Positions 25,158 to 31,325 of a DNA stretch of 34,955 nucleotides are shown one piece after another (the stretch's first letter is position 1; the number at the start of each line of letters is the position of its first letter). The stretch spans positions 1 to 34,955 of the forward strand of contig JAZSOT010000001.1 in assembly GCA_045537065.1 (NCBI GenBank), read 5' to 3'. The notes under the pieces are model-generated. The model was not told the origin of the DNA. It searched no databases and saw only the letters and a program-made list of their open reading frames with translations. The DNA is from RGIG8709 sp045537065. GTDB taxonomy: Bacteria > Bacillota > Clostridia > Monoglobales > Monoglobaceae. Position numbers and translations under genes: made by a program.

Positions 25158-26087
25158 ATGGCAAGAATTTTTAAATCTGTTACAGAACTGATAGGAAAAA
25201 CCCCTCTTTTTGAATTTTCAAATCTTGAAAAGGAGCTTGGAATTTCCGCAAGGGTTCTTGGAAAGCTTGAATTTTTTAACCCTGCAGGCTCCACAAAGGA
25301 CAGGGCCGCCCTTTATATGATTAGGGACGGAATAGAAAATGGACTTATAACAGGGGACACGGTTATTATTGAGCCAACAAGCGGAAACACGGGCATAGGG
25401 CTTTGTTCCATAGGGGCATCTCTCGGACTTCGCACAATAATTGTTATGCCTGACACAATGTCTAAAGAGAGAATTATGCTTATGAAAGCATACGGCGGTG
25501 AGGTTGTTTTAACAGACGGAAAGCTTGGAATGAGCGGAGCAATAAAAAAAGCAGAAGAGCTTTCAAAAAAATATCCAAAAAGCTTTATTCCATCACAGTT
25601 TGAAAATGAGGCAAACCCTCTTTCACACAAGGAAACAACGGGACCTGAAATTTATGAAGACACAGACGGGGAAATTGACATTTTTGTTGCAGGTGTGGGC
25701 ACAGGGGGAACCCTGACGGGGGTTTCAGAATTTTTGAAAGAGAAAAACCCTAATATAAAAATTGTTGCCGTTGAGCCAAAAAGCTCTCCTCTTTTATCAG
25801 GAGGCAAGGCAGGGCCTCACGGGCTTCAGGGGATTGGAGCAAATTTTGTTCCCAAAATTTTAAAAACTGAAATTATTGATGAGATTATATCCGTTTCGGA
25901 AGAGGATGCTTTCAGCTTTGCAAGACTTATAGGGAAAAAAGAGGGTATCTTAGTTGGGATTTCATCAGGTGCTTCTTTATATGCGGCATTCACCCTTGCA
26001 AAAAGAGAAGAAAATAAGGGAAAGACCATTGTGTGCCATCTTCCCGACACAGGAGAAAGATACCTTTCATCAAGTTTATTTGAATAA
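25158..26087 (+). CDS. cysK: Cysteine synthase (O-acetylserine sulfhydrylase)
   Basis: PLP enzyme that makes cysteine from O-acetylserine and sulfide. 309 residues from the ATG at 25158, normal for CysK; the frame extends upstream, but GGGAGG 6 bases before this ATG fixes the start. Visible: the PLP lysine in FNPAGSTKDRA (Lys 47), substrate loop EPTSGNTGIGL, phosphate loop VGTGGTLTGV and VGISSGASLYAA. It is 10 bp after pdxY and ends at an intrinsic terminator. No cysE is present nearby. Pairing it with a B6 kinase suggests that cofactor salvage and a main PLP user share a transcript. Confidence 0.95.
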   Translation: MARIFKSVTELIGKTPLFEFSNLEKELGISARVLGKLEFFNPAGSTKDRAALYMIRDGIENGLITGDTVIIEPTSGNTGIGLCSIGASLGLRTIIVMPDTMSKERIMLMKAYGGEVVLTDGKLGMSGAIKKAEELSKKYPKSFIPSQFENEANPLSHKETTGPEIYEDTDGEIDIFVAGVGTGGTLTGVSEFLKEKNPNIKIVAVEPKSSPLLSGGKAGPHGLQGIGANFVPKILKTEIIDEIISVSEEDAFSFARLIGKKEGILVGISSGASLYAAFTLAKREENKGKTIVCHLPDTGERYLSSSLFE

Positions 26088-26089
26088 AA

Positions 26090-26127
26090 AAAGAAAGCCA
26101 CTTCAAATGAAGTGACTTTTATTTTTT
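26090..26127 (+). terminator. Terminator after cysK, first copy of the 22-bp hairpin repeat
   Basis: CACTTCA and TGAAGTG form a stem around AA, preceded by an A run and followed by TTTTATTTTTT, so it can end cysK on the plus strand and perhaps the toxin gene on the minus strand. The 22 bases at 26096-26117 occur again, identical, at 26764-26785. Confidence 0.8.
26096..26117. repeat. 22-bp hairpin repeat, copy 1
   Basis: Identical to 26764-26785 and in the same orientation; homology stops abruptly at both ends. The unit is itself an imperfect palindrome (CACTTCA-AA-TGAAGTG core). The two copies bracket the toxin-antitoxin genes and their promoter. Confidence 0.85.
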
Positions 26128-26146
26128 CCGTTTGAACAAGCCTGAA

Positions 26147-26419
26147 TTAAAACAAATCACTGTGCGACCCTGTGCGGGTTAGGGTTAGTGTTATAAAGTC
26201 ATTTTCCTTTTTGTATATCAAAAGCCAGTCAGGAGCAATATGACATTCACGATGCCCCGAATAATCACCTTTTAGGGCATGGTCATTATATTTCTCGGGC
26301 AAAACTGTTTCCTCCCGCAGCAAACCAAGAACCTCTTCAAACAACGAAATATTATATCCACGCTTAACAATTAATTTAAAATCTTTTTTAAACTTTGAAG
26401 AATATCTGACTTTAAGCAT
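26147..26419 (-). CDS. YafQ-family type II toxin (mRNA interferase)
   Basis: 90 residues of the RelE/ParE superfamily, closest by motif to YafQ, a ribosome-dependent mRNA endonuclease. The four residues needed in Escherichia YafQ are matched: His 47 (NDHALKG), His 60 and Asp 64 (CHIAPDWLLIY) and His 86 (TRTGSHSDLF). It lies downstream of its antitoxin and overlaps it by 8 bp, the usual coupled arrangement. It is probably active, since no key residue is missing. The only terminator downstream is the bidirectional hairpin shared with cysK. Confidence 0.92.
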   Translation of the reverse strand: MLKVRYSSKFKKDFKLIVKRGYNISLFEEVLGLLREETVLPEKYNDHALKGDYSGHRECHIAPDWLLIYKKENDFITLTLTRTGSHSDLF

Positions 26420-26678
26420 TCAAGTCCCTCATAAGTTCATTTATATCATCATATGCTTTGCTCATATTTCGATTGTTGTTCACATCATCAATTGCAGCAA
26501 GCGTTTCTGCATTCGGAATATCAGTTGCAATTTCAAATGGTATTTTCCCTTGACGAACTACCTGTCTTAAAAACATATTCATAGCAGTTGTCATATTAAG
26601 TCCCATATCCGAAAGCATAGCATCTGCCTGCTTTTTTAATTCTGTATCCATACGAATACTCATATTAACTGTTGCCAT
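26412..26678 (-). CDS. DinJ/RelB-type antitoxin
   Basis: 88 residues. The N-terminal half is a ribbon-helix-helix DNA-binding domain (MATVNMSIRMDTELKKQADAML, then LNMTTAMNMFLRQVVRQGKIPFE), and the acidic C-terminal half (YDDINELMRDLNA) should wrap the toxin. AGGGAGGT lies 8 bases ahead of the ATG. It has its own strong promoter with a palindrome over the -35 box, suited to repression by the antitoxin-toxin complex. Confidence 0.92.
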   Translation of the reverse strand: MATVNMSIRMDTELKKQADAMLSDMGLNMTTAMNMFLRQVVRQGKIPFEIATDIPNAETLAAIDDVNNNRNMSKAYDDINELMRDLNA

Positions 26679-26708
26679 GATTTTTTACCTCCCTACTTTA
26701 GTATATAC

Positions 26709-26741
26709 ATTGTACCACAAAATATGTGCATTGTCAATGCA
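26709..26741 (-). promoter_or_regulatory. Promoter and palindromic operator of the toxin-antitoxin pair
   Basis: Minus strand TTGACA (26732-26737), 17 bases, TACAAT (26709-26714). The -35 box is inside the perfect palindrome TGCATTG-A-CAATGCA (26727-26741), the kind of site a ribbon-helix-helix dimer binds. A shorter TACA-a-TGTA symmetry overlaps the -10 box. Confidence 0.85.
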
Positions 26742-26763
26742 ATTTGATTTTTTAAGAAACAAT

Positions 26764-26785
26764 AGCCACTTCAAATGAAGTGACT
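26764..26785. repeat. 22-bp hairpin repeat, copy 2
   Basis: Exact copy of 26096-26117, just upstream of the antitoxin promoter and next to the rpsR terminator. It lacks a U run on either side, so unlike copy 1 it is not a good terminator by itself. Confidence 0.85.
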
Positions 26786-26823
26786 AAACAAAAAAAGGAG
26801 TGTTCTTATCGAACACTCCGCAT
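26785..26823 (-). terminator. Terminator of the rpsF-ssb-rpsR operon
   Basis: GGAGTGTTC and GAACACTCC form a perfect 9-bp stem with a 5-base loop, followed on the minus strand by TTTTTTTGTTT. It begins 9 bases after the rpsR stop. Confidence 0.92.
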
Positions 26824-26827
26824 TTTT

Positions 26828-27079
26828 TTAGTCTGATGAATAAGGAAGAAGAGCGATATATCTTGCTCTCTTAATTGCAACAGTGAGCTGTCTCTGATGT
26901 TTTGCACAACATCCGCTGATTCTGCGAGGCAAAATCTTTGCTCTTTCTGTTACATATCTTCTAAGCTTTGCAACATCTTTATAATCAATGTTATCTACCT
27001 TATCAACACAGAATGCACAAGCCTTTCTTTTTGGCTTTCTCATTCTCTGGTTTCTGTCCATCTTTTCTTTTTCTGACAT
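26828..27079 (-). CDS. rpsR: Ribosomal protein bS18
   Basis: 83 residues, a small-subunit protein that binds the platform of 16S rRNA together with S6. Visible: RKACAFCVDKVDNIDYKDVAKLRRYVTERAKILPRRISGCCAKHQRQLTVAIKRARYIALLPY. Cys pair CAFC plus the CCAKH segment form a zinc-ribbon set, so this is the zinc-binding (C+) form rather than the Cys-less form used by many Firmicutes under zinc limitation. A strong GGAGGAG precedes the ATG. Third gene of the rpsF-ssb-rpsR unit. Confidence 0.97.
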   Translation of the reverse strand: MSEKEKMDRNQRMRKPKRKACAFCVDKVDNIDYKDVAKLRRYVTERAKILPRRISGCCAKHQRQLTVAIKRARYIALLPYSSD

Positions 27080-27105
27080 TTAAATCTCCTCCTTCTTTCT
27101 AAAGA

Positions 27106-27528
27106 TTAAAACGGCAGGTCGTCATCTGTTTCCTGAGGAACAAATCCATCATTGCTAAGTCCCTCCGGCATCATAGCAGATACTGCGGGAACATATGTTC
27201 CTCCGTCTTCTGCAGCTTTTTTGCTTTCTCCAAATGAAACCTCTGATACTACAACCTCTGTTGTGTAGTTCTTCTTCCCGTCTGTTCCGTCCCAAGACCT
27301 TGTCTGGATTCTTCCGACAACAATAATCATCTTTCCTTTGACGAAGTTTCTTTCAATAAACTCTGCCTGTTTATTCCAGGCAACGCAGTTAATAAAATCA
27401 GTTGTCTGATTTTCTCCGTATCCGTTGTTGATGGCTATTGAAAAGCTACACACCGGAGTACCTGAATTTGTATGACGGATTTCCGGGTCTTTGGTTAGTC
27501 TTCCCATTAAAATCGCTTTGTTTATCAT
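27106..27528 (-). CDS. ssb: Single-stranded DNA-binding protein
   Basis: Binds single-stranded DNA in replication and repair as a tetramer. 140 residues from the ATG at 27528 (MINKAILMGRLTKDPE); a TTG 6 bases upstream would add two residues. The OB fold spans about residues 1-105, with FINCVAWNKQAEFIERNFVKGKMIIVVGRI. The C-terminal tip DDDLPF is the conserved docking peptide for partner proteins. The linker is short. Position between rpsF and rpsR is the classic Firmicutes order and gives the essential SSB ribosome-linked expression. Confidence 0.97.
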   Translation of the reverse strand: MINKAILMGRLTKDPEIRHTNSGTPVCSFSIAINNGYGENQTTDFINCVAWNKQAEFIERNFVKGKMIIVVGRIQTRSWDGTDGKKNYTTEVVVSEVSFGESKKAAEDGGTYVPAVSAMMPEGLSNDGFVPQETDDDLPF

Positions 27529-27570
27529 AAGCAATCTGCCTTTCCTGCCCTAAATTTCGGGCAACGAATA

Positions 27571-27870
27571 TTATTTTTCGTCTTTTTTAATTGTGATTTG
27601 TCTTAAGATGCCGTCGGTGATACCGAATACACGTTCAAGTTCTCTTGGGAAATCAGGCTTTGATTTAAAGTTAACCAAAACATAATAGCCCTCGTTTAAA
27701 TCATTGATAGGATAAGCAAGTCTTCTGCGTCCCCATTCGTCAACGCTTTCAATCTCACCGTTCTTTTCAATTAATGACTTAAACTTATCAACAAGTGCCT
27801 GAGTTTCTTCTTCTGTCTTTGTTGAATCAATAATAAATATTGTTTCATAGCTGTTGATAACCTCTATCAT
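27571..27870 (-). CDS. rpsF: Ribosomal protein bS6
   Basis: 99 residues, partner of S18 on the 30S platform. Visible: SYETIFIIDSTKTEEETQALV, WGRRRLAYPINDLNEGYYVLVNFKS and ITDGILRQITIKK. The ribosome site AAGGAGGTGA lies 5 bases ahead of the ATG. It is first in the operon. Its leader has a structure resembling the S6:S18 rRNA site, so S6 with S18 may repress this operon when in excess. Confidence 0.97.
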   Translation of the reverse strand: MIEVINSYETIFIIDSTKTEEETQALVDKFKSLIEKNGEIESVDEWGRRRLAYPINDLNEGYYVLVNFKSKPDFPRELERVFGITDGILRQITIKKDEK

Positions 27871-27890
27871 TTATTTCACCTCCTTGTGGA

Positions 27891-27926
27891 CTCTGACCTT
27901 CGCCTTTTATTTGCAAAGGTAAGGAA
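27891..27926 (-). ncRNA. Probable S6:S18 autoregulatory leader element
   Basis: On the minus strand CCTT-A-CCTTT, loop, AAAGG-CG-AAGG folds into a hairpin with an internal loop holding CG. The 3' strand AAAGGCGAAGGTC resembles the 16S rRNA segment GGTGGCGAAGGCGG where S6 and S18 bind. Such mimic motifs are known in rpsF leaders of many bacteria. The match is by eye; the fold is short and the upstream partner strand differs from rRNA. Confidence 0.6.
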
Positions 27927-27964
27927 TAATTATCTTTCATAGGCATATGCCTACTAACCTTGTT

Positions 27965-27993
27965 ATTTTATTACAGATTTCAAGTTTTGTCAA
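27965..27993 (-). promoter_or_regulatory. Promoter of rpsF-ssb-rpsR
   Basis: Minus strand TTGACA (27988-27993), 17 bases, TAAAAT (27965-27970), start near 27958. Just inside the transcript lies a 14-bp perfect palindrome, TAGGCATATGCCTA (27940-27953). Confidence 0.85.
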
Positions 27994-28054
27994 GCATATT
28001 TTTACTTTTTCTTTAATAATATTCTAAAAACCAAAGTTTTTGAGGTATATTAAA

Positions 28055-29023
28055 ATGAAGAAAAAGCTTTTATTATTTCCCCTTTTCCTTAGCCTTATGT
28101 CTATTGTTATCCCCGTTTGTCTCTCATTTTTTATTGTTCTCCCTCCTGATGCCTCCCCCGTTTTTAGTGAAAAAGAGGAAGAAAATCAAGAAACAATTAT
28201 CTCTGTTTTTAATCCCCAAAACGACGAGACGGATTTTTTCAGTCTTGAAGAATACTTAGTTGGAGTTGTTGCGGCAGAAATGCCCGCTCTTTATGAAGAA
28301 GAGGCATTAAAGGCTCAGGCAGTTGCCGCACGGACATATATATTAAATAAGAAGAAAAAAGAAATCCCCGAACATAAAGGAGCGGACATCTGCTCATCCC
28401 CTGCCCATTGCAAGGCATATCAGGAAACAGATGCCTTAAAGGAAAAATGGGGAAATGCCTTTGACGAAAACCTTGAAAAAATAAAAAGGGCAGTTTCCGA
28501 AACAGAAAATCTTCTTATAACCTATAACGGTGCACCCATTGAGGCATACTTTTTTGCCCTCAGCAACGGAAAAACGGAAAGCTCCGAGGATGTGTGGGGC
28601 GGAAATCTTCCATATCTGAAATCTGTTGACTCATCCTTTGACAAGGAGGCAGAAAATTTTTTTGAGACACAAAAATTCTCCCTTTCGGAATTTAACAGGC
28701 GTCTTGGTTTTGGGGAAAACACCCCTTTACACTTTTCCATAAACGAAAAAACAAAAGGAGGCAGAATAAAAACCATAACTATAGGAGGCAAAACCTTTTC
28801 GGGAGGGGAAATAAGAAATATTTTCTCTCTTCCCTCTGCAGATTTTGAAATAAGCAAAAAGGGAGACGAAATATCTATCACCACAAAGGGAAGAGGGCAC
28901 GGCGTGGGAATGAGTCAGTTCGGGGCAAATAGCCTTGCCAAATCGGGCAAAAGCTTTTCAGATATTCTTCTTCATTATTATAAGGGATGTAAAATAGAAG
29001 ATTTCACCAAAGGGGACTTTTAA
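28055..29023 (+). CDS. spoIID: SpoIID/LytB-type peptidoglycan glycosylase
   Basis: SpoIID removes the stem-peptide-free glycan between mother cell and forespore during engulfment. 322 residues from the ATG at 28055 (TGAGGT 8 bases upstream; a TTG at 28040 is the alternative). One N-terminal membrane helix (LLLFPLFLSLMSIVIPVCLSFFIVL) is followed by the SpoIID domain: LEEYLVGVVAAEMPALYEEEALKAQAVAARTY with the likely catalytic Glu in AAEMP, SSPAHCKAYQE (partner Cys/His region), YFFALSNGKTESSEDVWGG and the C-terminal GRGHGVGMSQFGANSLAKSGKSFSDILLHYY. Monocistronic or first of a run. It could also be a LytB-like amidase enhancer, but the length and architecture suit SpoIID and a spore-former. Confidence 0.9.
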   Translation: MKKKLLLFPLFLSLMSIVIPVCLSFFIVLPPDASPVFSEKEEENQETIISVFNPQNDETDFFSLEEYLVGVVAAEMPALYEEEALKAQAVAARTYILNKKKKEIPEHKGADICSSPAHCKAYQETDALKEKWGNAFDENLEKIKRAVSETENLLITYNGAPIEAYFFALSNGKTESSEDVWGGNLPYLKSVDSSFDKEAENFFETQKFSLSEFNRRLGFGENTPLHFSINEKTKGGRIKTITIGGKTFSGGEIRNIFSLPSADFEISKKGDEISITTKGRGHGVGMSQFGANSLAKSGKSFSDILLHYYKGCKIEDFTKGDF

Positions 29024-29042
29024 ATATTGTTTATTTATCCCC

Positions 29043-29071
29043 TTTAAAAACTTACTGAAATATGATAAAAT
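29043..29071 (+). promoter_or_regulatory. Candidate promoter of the cytidylate-kinase-like gene
   Basis: TTTAAA (29043-29048), 17 bases, TAAAAT (29066-29071). Moderate match; start near 29078, about 34 bases ahead of the ATG. A stem AAAGGGGA/TCCCCTTT across the preceding stop codon lacks a U run and is not a clear terminator. Confidence 0.45.
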
Positions 29072-29111
29072 AATTTTGCGTAGTATATTTATTTTCAGAA
29101 AGGGTGTTTTT

Positions 29112-29723
29112 ATGGGAAAAGTTATTACAATAGGGAGACAGCTTGGTTCAAACGGAAAGGTTATCGGAAAGATGCTTGCCGAAAGACTTGGCTATAAGTT
29201 TTATGATAAAGATATAATCGCAGAAATGCTAAAGGAACAGGGCTTTGGCTCTGCAATCTTTGAGGGCATTGACGAAAAGCCCACAAACAGCTTTCTATAC
29301 TCTCTTGTTATGGGAGTGCAGACGGGAAAAGGTCTATACTATCAATACAACGACCTTTTGAACGGAGACAATGTTTTTAAAGTTCAGGCAGACCTTATAA
29401 GGGATATTGCAAAGGACGGCGACTCTGTTATAGTTGGAAGATGTGCCGACTATATCCTTAGAAAGCACGAACACCTTACAAAGCTTTTCCTTTATGCCGA
29501 CAAGGACTTCAGACAAAAAACCATTATGGAGCGAAACGGAGTTTCCGAAAAAGAAGCCTTATCTGCAATTTCAAAGGCTGACAAACGCCGTGCAAACTTC
29601 TATAATTTCTACACAAATCAGGCGTGGGGACAGATAGAAAACTATGACCTTGCAGTCAACACAGGAAAATGTTCGCAAGAGTCTTGCGTTGATGTTATTG
29701 AAAAGTTCCTGCAGGTTAAATAA
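29112..29723 (+). CDS. Cytidylate-kinase-like protein
   Basis: 203 residues of the P-loop kinase fold related to Cmk (cytidylate kinase-like family). The P-loop-like start is ITIGRQLGSNGKVIGKMLAERLGYKFYDKDII; the usual GSGG is relaxed to LGSNGK. Later come SVIVGRCADYILR, LFLYADKDFRQKTIMER and KADKRRANFYNFYTNQAWG (lid-like, basic), with the end AVNTGKCSQESCVDVIEKFLQ. True Cmk has about 220 residues and a clear GPAGSGKS loop, so this is a paralogue with unknown substrate. The ATG at 29112 follows AAAGGGTG. It ends in a hairpin that also holds the next gene's ribosome site. Confidence 0.82.
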   Translation: MGKVITIGRQLGSNGKVIGKMLAERLGYKFYDKDIIAEMLKEQGFGSAIFEGIDEKPTNSFLYSLVMGVQTGKGLYYQYNDLLNGDNVFKVQADLIRDIAKDGDSVIVGRCADYILRKHEHLTKLFLYADKDFRQKTIMERNGVSEKEALSAISKADKRRANFYNFYTNQAWGQIENYDLAVNTGKCSQESCVDVIEKFLQVK

Positions 29724-29732
29724 CAGTAATAA

Positions 29733-29776
29733 ACCTCTTTGGAAATTTATATAATTTTCAAAGAGGTGTTTTTTTT
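29733..29776 (+). terminator. Hairpin ending the kinase-like gene and covering the next ribosome site
   Basis: ACCTCTTTG (29733-29741) and CAAAGAGGT (29759-29767) form a perfect 9-bp stem, extended inwards by AAATT/AATTT, and are followed by G and T8. The AGAGGTG ribosome site of the next gene is in the 3' arm and its TTG start is within the T run. The same 17-base string TTCAAAGAGGTGTTTTT stands before the carboxypeptidase gene at 23120. Confidence 0.75.
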
Positions 29777-31298
29777 GGACAGAAATAATGTTTTAAAAAA
29801 TACTCTGGCTCTAACAATGTCGGGGATTTTTGCAAAAACCATTGATTTTTTATTTAGAACTTTCTATATAAGACAGCTTGGAAGCGAGGGGGCAGGACTT
29901 TTGTCCCTTGCCTTTTCCGCACATTCCATTATGCTTACCCTTTCTTCTGCGGGGATTTCTGTTGCCGTTTCAAAAACCGTTTCCGCACATTTTGCAAAGG
30001 GTAATATTTTTATGGCTCGAAAAACTCTTATAGCCTCTATGAAAATGACCTTTTTCGCATCCTTTATCCTATGCACTCTTCTCCTTTTTTCAAAAAGCTT
30101 TATTGCAAACAGCATTTTAAAAGACGAGCGGTGCGAAAGCCTTATTCTTTGCCTTGCTCCAAGCGTGATTTTTATGGGACTTTCATACTGCCTGAAGGGA
30201 TATTTTTATTCAATGCGGAGAATTTTTCCGCCTGCCTCATCAGAATTTTTGGAACAGGCAGTGAAAATTGTTTCCATAACCTGTCTTCTCCGTCTTCTTC
30301 TGCCACGAGGCTGTCATTACGGGGTAATGGCAGTTACCATCGGCTACTCCCTTGGTGAATGCTCCTCATTTTTATACCTTTTTGTTTTTTGCCTGAAAGA
30401 CTTCAAAACCCCTGCTAAAAAGGAAAATTCATCATCCCCCGTTCTGCCCATTTTAAAAATCGCCCTGCCCGCTCTTTTTGCATCACTTCTTGGCTCTTTT
30501 TTTCATATGCAGGAAGAACTTCTTATAATTTCGGGACTTAAAAAAGGGGGACTTTCCCATAACGGAGCACTTTCTGCCTTTGGTGGAATTTCGGGAATGC
30601 TTATTCCCCTTGCAGTTTTCCCCCTTTCTCTTATGTCATCCTTTTTTTCTCTGCTTGTGCCTGAAATATCAAGGGCGGCAGAAAGAAAAACAAACACCCG
30701 CCTTAGGGACCTTTCGGGAAAGGTTTATAAATTTTCTCTCGTTGGTGCATTCGGAATTTTAACCATATTTTTTTCTGCACCAAACGATATACCCAAGGTT
30801 TTTTACGGACTTGAAAACGCAGGGGGACAGCTTCTTATCCTCTCTCTTCTTCTGCCTCTTATAATGGCCGACTCCCTTTCGGGCGGAATTTTAAACGGAA
30901 CTGGAAAACAAAGCTTTCTGCTTTTTGTAACCGTTTCAGAATGCATCATAAGAATTATACTTTGCTCCATGCTTGTTCCCCGTCTTGGAATTTCTGCAAT
31001 TTTTATAGTGTTTTATGCAGGGGTTTTTCTCTCATTTTTCCTCAGGTGCACATATGCTCTTTCCCTGACGGGTATTCGGTTTCGCACTTTTGAATGGTTT
31101 TTATGCCCCCTTTTTATTGCAATTTTTTCTGCTTTTTTTTCAGGAAAAATTTTATCTTTTCTTATAAATAATTCCTTTTGGGTTAAAATAATAATCGGAG
31201 AGACGATTTACATTACAGCTTGTCTTCTTTCGGGACTTATTAAAAAAGAGGAAATTTTGTGGTTTAAGGAAAGGCTTACACTGTCGGGCGGGCAATAG
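29775..31298 (+). CDS. SpoVB/MurJ-like lipid flippase (MOP superfamily)
   Basis: 507 residues with about 14 hydrophobic segments. The N-terminus LKNTLALTMSGIFAKTIDFLFRTFYIRQLGSEGAGLLSLAFSAHSIMLTLSSAGISVAVSKTVS matches the SpoVB type of polysaccharide/lipid II transporters, which act in spore cortex synthesis, and is related to MurJ/MviN and Wzx flippases. I chose the TTG at 29775, 7 bases after AGAGGTG; the frame is open further but only inside the terminator hairpin, and no in-frame ATG is near. It stands between the kinase-like gene and a polytopic membrane protein gene, all on one strand. Whether it flips lipid II, O-antigen-like units or teichoic precursors is not decided. Confidence 0.85.
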   Translation: MDRNNVLKNTLALTMSGIFAKTIDFLFRTFYIRQLGSEGAGLLSLAFSAHSIMLTLSSAGISVAVSKTVSAHFAKGNIFMARKTLIASMKMTFFASFILCTLLLFSKSFIANSILKDERCESLILCLAPSVIFMGLSYCLKGYFYSMRRIFPPASSEFLEQAVKIVSITCLLRLLLPRGCHYGVMAVTIGYSLGECSSFLYLFVFCLKDFKTPAKKENSSSPVLPILKIALPALFASLLGSFFHMQEELLIISGLKKGGLSHNGALSAFGGISGMLIPLAVFPLSLMSSFFSLLVPEISRAAERKTNTRLRDLSGKVYKFSLVGAFGILTIFFSAPNDIPKVFYGLENAGGQLLILSLLLPLIMADSLSGGILNGTGKQSFLLFVTVSECIIRIILCSMLVPRLGISAIFIVFYAGVFLSFFLRCTYALSLTGIRFRTFEWFLCPLFIAIFSAFFSGKILSFLINNSFWVKIIIGETIYITACLLSGLIKKEEILWFKERLTLSGGQ

Positions 31299-31325
31299 AA
31301 CCCTCACCCGAGTAAAGAGAGAAAA

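Noticed and set aside
29016..29046. AAAGGGGA/TCCCCTTT stem over the end of the spoIID-like gene as a terminator
   Set aside because: There is no U run on either strand and the loop is long (19 bases), so it is not a convincing intrinsic terminator.
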